NCBI RefSeq assembly: GCF_017832975.1
Contig: NZ_JAFIBI010000001.1
Span: forward strand, 2,604,001 to 2,668,000
Length of the DNA stretch: 64,000 nt
Source of the DNA: Arthrobacter sp. PvP023
GTDB taxonomy: Bacteria > Actinomycetota > Actinomycetes > Actinomycetales > Micrococcaceae
Direction of reading: 5' to 3'
Shown here one piece after another: positions 43,894-53,419 of this stretch. The position numbers and the translations under genes are program-made. Below the pieces are notes generated by a model. That model saw nothing but the letters and a program-made list of their open reading frames with translations. It did no database searches and had not been told where the DNA came from. Each line of letters begins with the position of its first letter. Positions within the stretch are counted from its first letter, which is position 1.

Positions 43894-44540
43894 GCGGCCA
43901 CGGATTCCTGCTGGTCAACTACGTTCCCGGCACATCGCTGGTGCACCGGGCACCGCTCTGGCTGAAGTTCATCCTGGTGGTCGGCTGCGGCATGGCCTCC
44001 TTCCTGGTGGTGGACTGGGTGGTTGCCGTAGCGGCGCTGGGCCTGATGTCTGCACTGTTCCTCGCCAGCGGCGCCGGCCCGGCACGTCTGTTCAAAGCCG
44101 TCCGACCCATCCTTCCAGTGATGGCGGCCATCGGGTTGTTCCAATGGTGGCAACTGGGCGGCCCCGTCGCGGCGCGGATCGTCCTCAACGTCCTGGTCTG
44201 TGTGGTGGCCGCGTCCATACTGACCGCCACCACGCCGATGCAGCGGCTCCTCGACGGCGTCGTCTCCCTGGCTGTGCCGTTACGGCGGTTTGGCGCGGAT
44301 CCGGAACGCTTCGCACTGACCATCGCCATCATGCTCCGCAGCATTCCGTTCATCGCCGGAGCCTACTCCGAGGTCAGGGATTCGGCCCGCGCGCGCGGGC
44401 TCGAACGCAACCCCCGGGCACTGGTCCTGCCGGTCTTCATCACTACGGTGGCCTATGCGCGCCAGACCGGCGATGCCCTCGCTGCCCGGGGCCTGGGCGA
44501 GCCCGGCACGGCTGACGACGACGATCAGCCAAGCCGCTAA
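43890..44540 (+). CDS. bioN: ECF transporter transmembrane (T) component, BioN-like
   Basis: The 216-residue protein has five or six hydrophobic helices and the EcfT coupling helix signature AYSEVRDSARARGLERNPRALVLPV, which joins ATPase and S components. GTG at 43890 overlaps the ATPase stop. The gene order BioY-BioM-BioN makes a dedicated biotin uptake operon. It is convergent with the thiolase gene; the two stop codons overlap by 4 nt. Confidence 0.93.
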   Translation: MSGHGFLLVNYVPGTSLVHRAPLWLKFILVVGCGMASFLVVDWVVAVAALGLMSALFLASGAGPARLFKAVRPILPVMAAIGLFQWWQLGGPVAARIVLNVLVCVVAASILTATTPMQRLLDGVVSLAVPLRRFGADPERFALTIAIMLRSIPFIAGAYSEVRDSARARGLERNPRALVLPVFITTVAYARQTGDALAARGLGEPGTADDDDQPSR

Positions 44541-45745
44541 GCGCTGTCCAGCCGTTCGTACCGGAAGAGGGCAGCGGTTCCCATGCCGCCGGCAATGCTG
44601 ATCATTGCCAGCGCGAGCTGCCCGGCCCGGCGGCCCGGTGCAGAAATCCCGCGCGCCTGTGCGAGGAGCCTCGTCACAAGCACAGCCCCCGAGGCACCGT
44701 ACGCATGGCCCAATGCCAGCGCACCGCCGTCGAGGTTTGCCCGCTCCGGGTCGATGCCTAGGGCGTCGAGGCAGGCGAGCGTCTGAGAAGCAAAGGCCTC
44801 GTTGAATTCCACCAGGTCAAGGTCGGGCGCCCGGATGCCGCGCTCCCCAAGCAGGCGGCCGGCCGCTGCCGCGGCACCCATGCCCAGCACACGCGGGTCC
44901 ACGCCCGCGGTATCGGTGCCGAGGACAAGGAGCCCGTCCGTTGCGCCCAGCTCCCGCGCACGCTGCAGGGAAGTGACCACGACGGCGGACGCCGCGTCCG
45001 CGTCGAAGCATGAGTTCCCGGCGGTGACGGTGCCGCCCTCGGCGAACGCCGGCGGGAACCGCGAGATCAGGGCGGCCGACATCCCGGCCCGCGGACCGTC
45101 GTCGGATGCCACGGTCCCGGACTTGGCCTGCAGCGGCACCGTCTCGCCGGCGAAGCGTCCGGAAGCTGCGGCTGCCAGGGCCAGGCGGTGGCTGCGTAGC
45201 GCAAACCGGTCCTGCCTGTCGTGGCTGATGCCGAATTCGGTGGCCACGTTTTCCGCGGCGCTCCCCATGTCCGGATCGCCGAAACTGAGCGGGACGAACT
45301 GGGCGCGGCGGAAAAAGGCGGGACTGCCGTCGGCGGACCTGTTCGCACGCAGCGGCGCGGTGCTGATGCTCTCCACGCCGCCCGCGAGGAAGGCGCCGTT
45401 GCCACCGGCTGCGACGAGCCGCGACGCGAGCACAATCGCGTCCAGCCCCGACCCGCACTGCCGGTCCACGGTCACGCCGGGAACGCTGACCGGCAAACCC
45501 GCTTCAAGGGCGGCAAGGCGCGCGACGTTACCCCCTCCCCCCACGGCGTTACCGATCACCACGTCCGAAACAGCGCTTGCCGGCAGGCCGGTATCCGTCA
45601 GGAGGCTGCGCAGCACAGGGGCCAGGAGCTCATGCGCGCGGAGCTCCTTGAAGGCGCCGTTGACCCGCCGGACAGGAGTACGCAGGGCTGCAATGACCAC
45701 CGGCTGCCGGTCCGCCGGCAGCTCTTCCCCGGCGGCCTTAGCCAA
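44537..45745 (-). CDS. Thiolase-family protein (acetyl-CoA acetyltransferase type)
   Basis: The 402-residue protein has a nucleophilic Cys97 in DRQCGSGLDAI, NEAFASQ and GGALALGHAYGASGA. The C-terminal motif, normally CIGGGQG, reads SIAGGMG, so the base Cys is Ser. The gene begins inside the last codons of the AMP-forming ligase gene (8-nt overlap), so the two are co-translated. The absence of the second Cys makes standard thiolysis doubtful; it may act in another condensation. Confidence 0.85.
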   Translation of the reverse strand: MAKAAGEELPADRQPVVIAALRTPVRRVNGAFKELRAHELLAPVLRSLLTDTGLPASAVSDVVIGNAVGGGGNVARLAALEAGLPVSVPGVTVDRQCGSGLDAIVLASRLVAAGGNGAFLAGGVESISTAPLRANRSADGSPAFFRRAQFVPLSFGDPDMGSAAENVATEFGISHDRQDRFALRSHRLALAAAASGRFAGETVPLQAKSGTVASDDGPRAGMSAALISRFPPAFAEGGTVTAGNSCFDADAASAVVVTSLQRARELGATDGLLVLGTDTAGVDPRVLGMGAAAAAGRLLGERGIRAPDLDLVEFNEAFASQTLACLDALGIDPERANLDGGALALGHAYGASGAVLVTRLLAQARGISAPGRRAGQLALAMISIAGGMGTAALFRYERLDSA

Positions 45746-47144
45746 GGCGGCGGATCCTGGTGTCCCCGCGTTCGATCCAGTCCAGCAGAAGCTGCCTGCT
45801 GACTTTCCCGCGGTCCGTCACCGGCAGTTCCGTGAGGGCAAAATACTGCAGCGGCCTCTTGTCCCGTGGCAGCACATCGTCAAGCCCGGCCTTCAGCTGG
45901 GTTGCCGTGACACCGCCGTGGGAAGGGACCACGCCGGCAACCACCCGCTGCCCGCGGACATCGTCCGCCATGCCAGACGCCACGGCGGCAGCAACGCCGG
46001 GGACGGACGCAAGGGCCAGTTCCACCTCGTGCGGGTAGACGTTCTTTCCGGAGGTGATGATCATGTCGGCCCGCCGGCCCAGTATATGGAGCTCACCGTC
46101 CAGCAGGTAGCCCTGGTCCCCTACGGTGTACCAGCCCTCGAAGCAGCGCAGCGCCTGCCCGTCGTCGCCCCACAGGTAGCCGTTGCTGACCATGCCGCTG
46201 CGGACGCAGATGTTGCCGTCCGTTCCGTCGGGAACCCGCTCGCCCGCGTCGTTAAGGATTCGGACGTCGACGCCGGGGAAGGGTTTGCCGATGCCGGTTC
46301 CTCCGGCGTCCAGCGGCGCACCGGAGCGCAGGCCGGCCCCGGAGACGAAGCTCAGTTCGGAGGCGCCGTAGTACTCGAAGATGGTGGCTCTCGGTGCCCA
46401 GCGGCGGGCGGCTTCCAATGTCCGGGCATCCAGCTTGGACCCGGCGCAGATGATCGATGTGATGCCGGAAGCATCCACGCACCCGGACAGTCCGCGCTCA
46501 CTCAGCAACCGGAGCATGGTGGGAACCAGGACAAGGCGGGTGATGCCGTCGTGCGTGATGGCGGCGTGCACCTCGCCAACGTCGAACGATTCCAGCGTGT
46601 GGAACTCGGAGCCGGCATAGAGGCACTCAGAGAGCGCATACAGGTTAAGGCTGGCCGCCAGCGGGCCCGGGGCGAGGGTCTTGTCCTGCCGGGTAAGACC
46701 GAAGAACTCGATGGACGCATCGAAGGAAAGCTGCCACGAGCGCCGGGACCTCGTGAATGCCTTGGGCACCGAGGTGGTGCCGGAGGTCAGTCCGACCAGG
46801 AAGGGGGATTCCGGGGTGCCGTCGCGGAGTTCAACGGAAGCCGGCCGGCCGGATTCGGCAGTAGCGCCAGTGTGCAGCCGGGCCGCGATGTCCGCTTTAA
46901 GCTGCGCAGGCCAGGTGGGGTCTAGGACGGCACATTGCCTGGCGCCGGCAACCGCGGCGGCATAGGACACGGCAAAATCCACGGAATTGGGCTCGGCCAG
47001 CACGGTTACCGGTCCGGTGTCCGGGGTCCGGGCTGCGGCAGCGTCCCGAAGCGCGCCCCAGCTGAGGTGCCGGCCTGCCACGACGACGGCGGTGTCGTCG
47101 GGGCGGTCATCGGCCCAGCGTTGGAGTCTGTTGAGGAATGGCAT
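45738..47144 (-). CDS. AMP-forming acyl-CoA synthetase/ligase family protein
   Basis: The 468-residue protein is an ANL-type adenylating enzyme: phosphate loop LTSGTTSVPKAF, EYYGASEL, GWYTVGDQGYLLDGELHILGRRADMI and C-terminal KVSRQLLLDW. These form acyl-AMP and then acyl-CoA. It is shorter than typical fatty-acyl ligases (about 500-550), with a short N-terminal domain. ATG at 47144 lies 7 nt after TAAAGT (complement 47152-47157), so it may be leaderless. Located with a thiolase and convergent to a biotin transporter operon, so a dicarboxylate or other acyl substrate is possible but unproven. Confidence 0.85.
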   Translation of the reverse strand: MPFLNRLQRWADDRPDDTAVVVAGRHLSWGALRDAAAARTPDTGPVTVLAEPNSVDFAVSYAAAVAGARQCAVLDPTWPAQLKADIAARLHTGATAESGRPASVELRDGTPESPFLVGLTSGTTSVPKAFTRSRRSWQLSFDASIEFFGLTRQDKTLAPGPLAASLNLYALSECLYAGSEFHTLESFDVGEVHAAITHDGITRLVLVPTMLRLLSERGLSGCVDASGITSIICAGSKLDARTLEAARRWAPRATIFEYYGASELSFVSGAGLRSGAPLDAGGTGIGKPFPGVDVRILNDAGERVPDGTDGNICVRSGMVSNGYLWGDDGQALRCFEGWYTVGDQGYLLDGELHILGRRADMIITSGKNVYPHEVELALASVPGVAAAVASGMADDVRGQRVVAGVVPSHGGVTATQLKAGLDDVLPRDKRPLQYFALTELPVTDRGKVSRQLLLDWIERGDTRIRRLG

Positions 47145-47204
47145 CGGATCAACTTTACCGGCGTCCACGGGTACGGGCTGGGCCGGTACGGCTATTGTGA
47201 CTTT

Positions 47205-48086
47205 ATGAGTTTCAATGACAACGTTCAGCTGGATCCGTCGCAGGTCCAGGACCGGCGCGGGATGGGCCGCGGAACCAAGATCGGCGGCGGCATCGGCGGC
47301 GGAATCATCCTCCTGCTGGCCGCCTTGTTTGGGGTCAACCCGCAACTGCTGGAAGGCCTGACCGGCACGGTGCAGGAGCCGCAGAGCACGGGCAGCGCGC
47401 CTGCCTGCCAGACCGGCGCCGACGCTGATGCCCGGCTAGACTGCCGCATCACCGGAACGGTGAACAGCCTCAACGCGTTCTGGCCCGCCTACCTCGCCCA
47501 GTACAACACGGAGTATCCGCGTCCCACGACGGTGATCTTCAGCCAGGCCACCAACACCGGCTGCGGCGGGGCAACCTCCGAGGTGGGTCCGTTCTATTGC
47601 CCGGCCGACACCACCGCCTACTTCGACCCCGGCTTTTTCCAGGACCTGGTGGACCGGTTCGGATCTTCAGGCGGCCCGCTGGCCCAGGAATACGTTGTGG
47701 CGCACGAGTTCGGCCACCATGTCCAGAACATCATGGGCAACCTTGACCGCGCCCAGCAGGATCCGCAGGGCCCCGAATCCGGTGCCGTCCGTGTCGAACT
47801 GCAGGCCGACTGCTACGCCGGCCTCTGGGTACGGTACGCCACAACGCAAAAGGACCCGAACACCGGCCAGCCGTTCCTTGAACCGCTGACCCAGCAGGAC
47901 CTGAACGATGCGCTCTCCGCGGCATCCGCCGTTGGTGACGACCGCATCCAGAAAGCGGCAACCGGCCGGGTCTCCCCTGAGGCCTGGACGCACGGCTCCA
48001 GCGCCCAGCGGCAGAAATGGTTCTACCAGGGCTACCAGACCGGCGACATCAACAAGTGCGACACCTTTAGCGCCGCCACGCTCTAA
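47205..48086 (+). CDS. YpfJ-family neutral zinc metallopeptidase
   Basis: The 293-residue protein has a polar N-terminus, one hydrophobic segment (about 25-45, GGGIGGGIILLLAALFGV) that anchors or secretes it, and a zinc motif HEFGHHVQNIMG with a downstream ELQADCYAGLW segment (third ligand region). The fold is a metallopeptidase of the YpfJ type; substrates are unknown. ATG at 47205 follows TATTGT at 47193-47198, suggesting a leaderless message. It is divergent to the AMP ligase gene. Confidence 0.92.
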   Translation: MSFNDNVQLDPSQVQDRRGMGRGTKIGGGIGGGIILLLAALFGVNPQLLEGLTGTVQEPQSTGSAPACQTGADADARLDCRITGTVNSLNAFWPAYLAQYNTEYPRPTTVIFSQATNTGCGGATSEVGPFYCPADTTAYFDPGFFQDLVDRFGSSGGPLAQEYVVAHEFGHHVQNIMGNLDRAQQDPQGPESGAVRVELQADCYAGLWVRYATTQKDPNTGQPFLEPLTQQDLNDALSAASAVGDDRIQKAATGRVSPEAWTHGSSAQRQKWFYQGYQTGDINKCDTFSAATL

Positions 48087-48098
48087 TTAGACGAAAAA

Positions 48099-48147
48099 AC
48101 GACGGCGGCCGGTCACCTTCCCGGGGAAGGTGACCGGCCGCCGTCGT
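48099..48147. terminator. Long bidirectional terminator after the zinc peptidase and suf operon
   Basis: A 24-bp perfect inverted repeat with only one central base (48123) lies between convergent genes. The left side is preceded by AAAAAA (48094-48099 region), which is a T-run on the minus strand, so it would terminate the suf operon strongly. Confidence 0.9.
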
Positions 48148-48160
48148 ATGTTAACGGGTG

Positions 48161-48493
48161 CTAGATATTGAAGCCCAGCGCACGCATCTGATCGCGTCCG
48201 TCTTCGGTGATCCGCTCCGGACCCCATGGCGGCATCCACACCCAGTTCAGCCGCCAGTCGTCCACGACGCCGTCGAGGGCCTTGCCGACCTGTTCCTCGA
48301 TGACGTCCGTGAGCGGGCAGGCCGCCGTGGTGAGCGTCATGTCGATCAGGAGGGCGCCGTCGTCGTCCGAGTACTTCAGGCCGTACAGCAGCCCGAGGTC
48401 AACGATGTTGACGCCCAACTCGGGGTCGATGACGTCTTTAAGTGCCTCTTCGACATCTTCGAGGCCCGTGCGGGCCGCTTTGATTTCGGTCAT
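48161..48493 (-). CDS. MIP18/DUF59 iron-sulfur assembly protein (SufT/PaaD type)
   Basis: The 110-residue protein has the DUF59 signature DVIDPELGVNIVDLGLLYGL and TTAACPLTDVIEEQV, with the conserved Cys. Members help load Fe-S clusters into target proteins. It follows sufC by 13 nt in the suf operon and precedes a strong terminator. It corresponds to Rv1466 of mycobacteria. Confidence 0.92.
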   Translation of the reverse strand: MTEIKAARTGLEDVEEALKDVIDPELGVNIVDLGLLYGLKYSDDDGALLIDMTLTTAACPLTDVIEEQVGKALDGVVDDWRLNWVWMPPWGPERITEDGRDQMRALGFNI

Positions 48494-48506
48494 GGCGTTG
48501 TCCTAA

Positions 48507-49304
48507 CTAGCCCTGGACTGCAGCGTCGGCTGCAGCGATGGTGGCTGCGCCCGCACCCTTGGCGTAACGGTCGTAGCCTTCTTCTTCGAGGCGGTCGGCA
48601 AGTTCCGGGCCGCCCTCTTCGACAACCTGGCCGTCGACGAAGACGTGGACGAACTCAGGCTTGATGTAGCGCAGGATCCGCGTGTAGTGCGTGATGAGCA
48701 GGGTGCCCATGTTGCCTTCGGCGTGGGCGCGGTTGACGCCTTCGGAAACGACCTTCAAGGCGTCGACGTCCAGGCCGGAGTCGGTCTCGTCCAGGACGGC
48801 GAACTTCGGCTTGAAGAGCTCCAGCTGGAGGATCTCCACGCGCTTCTTCTCGCCGCCGGAGAAACCTTCGTTGACGTTGCGCTGGGTGAAGTCGGCGTCG
48901 ATGCGCAGCTTCTGCATTGCAGCCTTGACGTCCTTGGTCCAGGTACGCAGCTTGGGAGCCTCGCCGTCGATGGCGGTCTTGGCGGTCCGCAGGAAGTTGG
49001 TCATGCTGACGCCGGGAACCTCCACGGGGTACTGCATGGCCAGGAACAGGCCGGCGCGGGCGCGCTCGTCCACGCTCATGGCCAGGACGTCTTCACCGTC
49101 GAGCGTGATGGTGCCGCTGGTGACGTTGTAGCGCGGGTGGCCGGCAATGGTCGACGCCAGCGTGGACTTGCCTGAGCCGTTGGGGCCCATGATGGCGTGG
49201 GTCTCGCCGGTCCTGATGGTCAGGCTGACGCCCTTCAGGATCTCCTTGGTGCCCTGCTCCGTCTCAATGCTGACGTGCAGGTCCTTGATCTCAAGAGTTG
49301 ACAT
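48507..49304 (-). CDS. sufC: Fe-S cluster assembly ATPase SufC
   Basis: The 265-residue ATPase has Walker A MGPNGSGKSTL, the SufC-type signature GFSGGEKKRVEILQLELF and Walker B AVLDETDSGLDVDAL, all typical for SufC. It forms the SufBC2D scaffold and drives cluster assembly. It follows the Rieske gene by 42 nt and precedes the DUF59 gene. Confidence 0.97.
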   Translation of the reverse strand: MSTLEIKDLHVSIETEQGTKEILKGVSLTIRTGETHAIMGPNGSGKSTLASTIAGHPRYNVTSGTITLDGEDVLAMSVDERARAGLFLAMQYPVEVPGVSMTNFLRTAKTAIDGEAPKLRTWTKDVKAAMQKLRIDADFTQRNVNEGFSGGEKKRVEILQLELFKPKFAVLDETDSGLDVDALKVVSEGVNRAHAEGNMGTLLITHYTRILRYIKPEFVHVFVDGQVVEEGGPELADRLEEEGYDRYAKGAGAATIAAADAAVQG

Positions 49305-49346
49305 GCTCTTCTTTCTTTCGTTCGTAAGTCTTGTGAAGCCGGGCGC

Positions 49347-49703
49347 TCAGTAGTTGTTGACCGTGGCGCCGTTCAGAACATTGGTCACATCCACGTAGAC
49401 GTCGTCACCGTGAAGCTGGACAGCGAAGACCGGTACGGGATCGTAGGCAGGAAGCTGAAGAGGCTGGCCGTTGCGCAGATCGAACTGGGAGCCGTGGCCC
49501 CAGCACTCGATCGCACAGCCTTCCACTTCGCCTTCGGACAGCGAAATGTCCGCATGCGAGCACGTGTCTCCGATGGCGTGGATTTCGCCCATCGAATCCT
49601 TGACGATGGCTACCGGGTAGTCATCGATCAGGATCCGCAGCGCCTGTTTCACCTGGATGTCGTTGGCATTGCATACCAGCTCACCCTTGGGTTGTTCACT
49701 CAT
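49347..49703 (-). CDS. Rieske-type [2Fe-2S] ferredoxin in the suf operon
   Basis: The 118-residue protein has a Rieske cluster motif: Cys48-x-His50 and Cys67-x2-His70 (CSH and CWGH). It is annotated widely as a non-heme iron oxygenase ferredoxin subunit, but its place between sufD and sufC suggests electron supply or cluster quality control for SUF. ATG at 49703 has AGGA 6 nt upstream. The pair of ligands is intact, so it likely binds a cluster. Confidence 0.92.
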   Translation of the reverse strand: MSEQPKGELVCNANDIQVKQALRILIDDYPVAIVKDSMGEIHAIGDTCSHADISLSEGEVEGCAIECWGHGSQFDLRNGQPLQLPAYDPVPVFAVQLHGDDVYVDVTNVLNGATVNNY

Positions 49704-49722
49704 GCGTTCCTGCCTGCCTGTT

Positions 49723-50973
49723 TCAGTTCTCGCTCGCGGCGAGCTCGCGCTCAACAGCGACAGTCAGGCGCTCTTCGAGTGCCGGAACCTTGATCTTCTG
49801 GATGATCTCGTTGAGGAAGCCGCGGACAACGAGACGGCGGGCAACATCCTCGGGGATGCCGCGGGCCATGAGGTAGAACAAGTGCTCGTCATCGAAACGT
49901 CCGGTGGAGCTGGCGTGGCCGGCACCCTCGATGAGTCCCGTTTCGATTTCAAGGTTCGGAACCGAGTCGGCACGGCAGCCGTCCGTCAGAACCAGGTTCT
50001 GGTTCTTCTCGTAGGAGTCGGTGCCGACGGCCTGCTTCTGGATCAGGACGTCGCCCACCCATACGGTGTGTGCGTCCTTGCCCTGCAGGGCGCCCTTGTA
50101 GAGCACGTTGGACTTGCAGTTGGGCACGTTGTGGTCAACGAAGGAACGGTGCTCCAGGTGCTGGCCCGCGTCAGCGAAGTAGAGGCCCAGCAGCTCGGCC
50201 TCGGCACCCTCGCCCGAGAAGCGCACGTTGGAGTTCAGGCGCACGATGGAGCCGCCCAGGGAAACGGCGATGTGCTTGTACACAGCGTCCTTGCCCACCT
50301 GCGCGTCGTGCTGGGCCAGATGCCTGGCGTCGTCTTCCCAGAGCTGCACCGAGATCACGGTGAGGTGCGCGCCCTCGCCGACGATGACTTCCAGGTTGCC
50401 GTTGTGGTCGGCAGCACCGGTGTGCTCCAGGATCACAACGCTGCGCGAGTTGGCGCCCGCTTCCAGCACATAGTGTGCGTTCGAGCGGCGGCCTGCGGCT
50501 GCGCCGTGGACCAGTATCCGCAGCGGCTCGGCCGGCTCGGCTTCAGCGGGGATGACCACGTGCAGTGCCTCGTCCGTGTTGGCGGACGCGACGGCGGCGG
50601 CCCGGTCGGCCGGGACCAGGACGGTTCCGCGGGGCGCGGCTCCGGGGGCCAGCGTGCCGCGGACGTAGCCTTCCGGCGCTTCGACCGTGAAGTCGGCGGC
50701 CGGAACGGGTTCGAGGTCCGTCGCGGTGTCGGAGAGCAGGGTGGCCAGGGCGCGGACGGGGCTGAAGCGCCACTCCTCCTCGCGGCCCGTGGGCAGCGGG
50801 AAGTCGGCAACATTGAAGCTCGTGAGGCGTTCGGCGCGGGAGGACATCACGGTCACGCCGTGATTGTGGCTGTGGTCCACCTTGGCGGCGACCAGCCCCT
50901 CGCCTTCCTCGGTGAAGCCTGCGATGGAAGGCGCTCCGATGCGGGCCTTTTCAGTAGTAATTTCGGCAGTCAT
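49723..50973 (-). CDS. sufD: Fe-S cluster assembly protein SufD
   Basis: The 416-residue protein is a beta-helix SufB/SufD paralogue: FNVADFPLPTGREEEWRFSP near the N-terminus, and HASSTGRFDDEHLFYLMARGIPEDVARRLVVRGFLNEI at the C-terminus, given here split as a region covering about residues 360-397. It pairs with SufB on the SufC ATPases. Its start overlaps the sufB stop as TAATG, implying coupling. Confidence 0.96.
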   Translation of the reverse strand: MTAEITTEKARIGAPSIAGFTEEGEGLVAAKVDHSHNHGVTVMSSRAERLTSFNVADFPLPTGREEEWRFSPVRALATLLSDTATDLEPVPAADFTVEAPEGYVRGTLAPGAAPRGTVLVPADRAAAVASANTDEALHVVIPAEAEPAEPLRILVHGAAAGRRSNAHYVLEAGANSRSVVILEHTGAADHNGNLEVIVGEGAHLTVISVQLWEDDARHLAQHDAQVGKDAVYKHIAVSLGGSIVRLNSNVRFSGEGAEAELLGLYFADAGQHLEHRSFVDHNVPNCKSNVLYKGALQGKDAHTVWVGDVLIQKQAVGTDSYEKNQNLVLTDGCRADSVPNLEIETGLIEGAGHASSTGRFDDEHLFYLMARGIPEDVARRLVVRGFLNEIIQKIKVPALEERLTVAVERELAASEN

Positions 50974-52436
50974 TAACCGACGGATCCTTCCATCTGGAGT
51001 TCAATGAGGCGGTTCAGCTCGAGGGCATATTCCATCGGCAGCTCACGGGCAATCGGCTCGATGAAGCCGCGAACGATCATCGCCATGGCCTCGTCTTCGC
51101 GCATGCCGCGTGACATCAGATAGAAGAGCTGCTCTTCGGAAACGCGCGAGACGGTTGCCTCGTGACCCAGCTGGACGTCATCTTCACGGATGTCGATGTA
51201 CGGGTAGGTGTCCGACCGGCTGATCGTGTCGACGAGCAGGGCGTCACAGCGGACGGTGTTGGCCGAGTGCTTAGCGCCTTCGCGGACCTGGACCAGGCCG
51301 CGGTAAGCGGCACGGCCGCCGCCGCGGGCCACGGACTTGGAGACGATGGAGCTCTTGGTGTTCGGCGCAATGTGCACCATCTTCGATCCCGTGTCCTGGT
51401 GCTGGCCTTCGCCGGCGAACGCGATGGAAAGAGTCTCACCCTTGGCGTGCTCGCCCACGAGGTAGACGGCCGGGTACTTCATGGTGACCTTGGAGCCGAT
51501 GTTGCCATCGATCCACTCCATGGTGGCGCCCTCTTCGCAGATGGCGCGCTTGGTGACCAGGTTGTACACGTTGTTGGACCAGTTCTGGATGGTCGTGTAG
51601 CGGACGCGGGCGCCCTTCTTCACGATGATTTCCACAACGGCGGAGTGCAGCGAATCCGAGGTGTAGATCGGCGCCGTGCAGCCTTCGATGTAGTGGACGT
51701 AGGAGTCCTCGTCGGCGATGATCAGCGTGCGCTCGAACTGACCCATGTTTTCCGTGTTGATGCGGAAGTACGCCTGCAGCGGGATGTCCACGTGGACACC
51801 CTTCGGAACGTAGACGAAGGATCCGCCGGACCATACGGCCGTGTTGAGCGACGCGAACTTGTTGTCGCCCACGGGGATGATGGTGCCGAAGTACTCCTGG
51901 AAGATCTCCGGGTGCTCGCGCAGGGCGGTGTCCGTGTCCAGGAAGATGACGCCCTGGGCTTCCAGGTCCTCGCGGATCTGGTGGTACACAACTTCGGATT
52001 CGTACTGCGCCGCCACGCCTGAAACCAGGCGGCTGCGCTCGGCTTCCGGGATGCCCAGCTTCTCATACGTGTTGCGGATGTCCTCGGGGAGGTCCTCCCA
52101 CGTGGCGGCCTGCTTCTCGGTGGAGCGCACGAAGTACTTGATGTTGTCGAAGTCAATGCCGGAGAGGTCTGCACCCCAGGTGGGCATGGGCTTGCGGTCG
52201 AAGTACTTCAGGCCCTTCAGGCGGAGATCCAGCATCCACTCCGGCTCGTTCTTCTTGGCCGAAATGTCCCGGACAACTTCGTCGTTGATGCCACGACGCG
52301 CGTTGGCTCCGACATCATTCTTGTCGGCCCAGCCGTACTCATAGGTGCCGATACCGTGGAGCTCGGGGTTCTTCTCCAGAATCTCCGAAATCACAGTAGT
52401 TTCAGCAACCTTATTCTCTGATAGTTGGTCCGTCAT
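50973..52436 (-). CDS. sufB: Fe-S cluster assembly protein SufB
   Basis: The 487-residue protein is SufB: N-terminal [20 protein letters not shown], central [21 protein letters not shown] (cluster or sulfur-accepting Cys), and C-terminal [17 protein letters not shown]. It is the scaffold on which clusters form. ATG at 52436 overlaps the sufR stop (TGATG), with sufR upstream as the operon head. An intein of the kind found in mycobacterial SufB is absent here. Confidence 0.97.
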   Translation of the reverse strand: MTDQLSENKVAETTVISEILEKNPELHGIGTYEYGWADKNDVGANARRGINDEVVRDISAKKNEPEWMLDLRLKGLKYFDRKPMPTWGADLSGIDFDNIKYFVRSTEKQAATWEDLPEDIRNTYEKLGIPEAERSRLVSGVAAQYESEVVYHQIREDLEAQGVIFLDTDTALREHPEIFQEYFGTIIPVGDNKFASLNTAVWSGGSFVYVPKGVHVDIPLQAYFRINTENMGQFERTLIIADEDSYVHYIEGCTAPIYTSDSLHSAVVEIIVKKGARVRYTTIQNWSNNVYNLVTKRAICEEGATMEWIDGNIGSKVTMKYPAVYLVGEHAKGETLSIAFAGEGQHQDTGSKMVHIAPNTKSSIVSKSVARGGGRAAYRGLVQVREGAKHSANTVRCDALLVDTISRSDTYPYIDIREDDVQLGHEATVSRVSEEQLFYLMSRGMREDEAMAMIVRGFIEPIARELPMEYALELNRLIELQMEGSVG

Positions 52437-53305
52437 CACGGCCTTTCTTGCAGATGGTTGGATACTTCGCCCAGGCTGTCCGTGGTGTGTCCGGGACCCG
52501 AGGGCCCCTTGGCGGCCGGACGGCCTGTAGGTATGTGGGTAGTGCAGACGTGCCCGCCCCGTGCAAGGGTGGACAGCCTGCGCACGTCGACGCCGACGAG
52601 CCGGGAAAATACTTCGGTCTCGACGTCGCAGAACACGGGGAACTTGGTGGCCAGCTGCTGGATGGGGCAATGGCCCTGGCACAGCTGAACGCTGGAGAGC
52701 GCGGCAGGCAGTGGCGCTTTGGCTTCGATGGAGGCAGCGGAGGCCACGAACCCGTCTCGGCTCAACGCTGCGGACAGGGCCTGCGCCCGTGCAGTGATGT
52801 CCGTTCCGGCGGCTTCGATCTCCGGGGCATAGCGACGCTCCATGTCGGCAAAGCGCTCGACGGCGAACTCGCGGACGGCGTCGGGTCCGGCGATCTCGCC
52901 CAGTCGCTGGAGGGCCTGGCCCGCAATGTCGAGGTAGTCGTCTCCAAGGCTGGACTGGCCCTGGGAGCTGAGGACGTAGCGCCGGGCGGGACGTCCGGCG
53001 CCGGCACCCGCTTTGGCGACGCGCTTGACTTCAATAACGCCGTTGCGTGAGAGGTGGTCCAGGTGGCGTCGCACGGCGGCGGGAGTGAAGCCGAGCAGGT
53101 CGCCGAGTTCGGCAGCGCTGACGGGCCCGTGCTCCAGTACGGCATTCAGTACACGGTCGCGGGTGCGCTCGTCGGAGTCCGCCGGCAACGTGTGCGGCGC
53201 CGGCGCCTGGCGTGTTGCAGGCGCAGACGTCCCGGGCCGGAACGAACCGGCGGCGCCGGCAGGCGCGGCTTGCCCGGTCCGGCGCGCAGAAAGTCGAGTG
53301 CTCAT
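52436..53305 (-). CDS. sufR: Iron-sulfur regulator SufR
   Basis: The 289-residue protein has an N-terminal DeoR/ArsR-like winged helix (about 45-95, [20 protein letters not shown]) and C-terminal cluster-binding Cys residues Cys209, Cys213 and Cys226 (C-x3-C-x12-C). It is the [4Fe-4S] repressor of the suf operon in actinobacteria. ATG at 53305 is the chosen start, with a GTG at 53314 that follows CATGAT by 6 nt as alternative. It is coupled to sufB and divergent to the ABC transporter genes, as in mycobacteria (Rv1460 and Rv1458c). Confidence 0.93.
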   Translation of the reverse strand: MSTRLSARRTGQAAPAGAAGSFRPGTSAPATRQAPAPHTLPADSDERTRDRVLNAVLEHGPVSAAELGDLLGFTPAAVRRHLDHLSRNGVIEVKRVAKAGAGAGRPARRYVLSSQGQSSLGDDYLDIAGQALQRLGEIAGPDAVREFAVERFADMERRYAPEIEAAGTDITARAQALSAALSRDGFVASAASIEAKAPLPAALSSVQLCQGHCPIQQLATKFPVFCDVETEVFSRLVGVDVRRLSTLARGGHVCTTHIPTGRPAAKGPSGPGHTTDSLGEVSNHLQERP

Positions 53306-53419
53306 GGAATACACAACACAATCATGTCGTAATTTACTCCCCCGTTCCAGTAAGGCGAGGCTGACCTGCGGTCACATCCGGTCGGGTGGCGTGCGTACTA
53401 CATCCCGTAGAATGCTTTG

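Noticed and set aside
44802..46925. Long plus-strand frame of about 700 codons opposite the thiolase and AMP ligase genes
   Set aside because: It is antisense to two genes with clear motifs and has Ser/Ala/Arg-rich composition without domains, as expected of a high-GC shadow frame.
48099..48147. Possible small RNA or mobile repeat after the zinc peptidase gene
   Set aside because: The long perfect stem with an adjacent A/T-run between convergent genes is explained by a terminator.
49657..50976. Plus-strand frame of about 440 codons opposite sufD
   Set aside because: Antisense shadow of a well-supported gene, with no domain.
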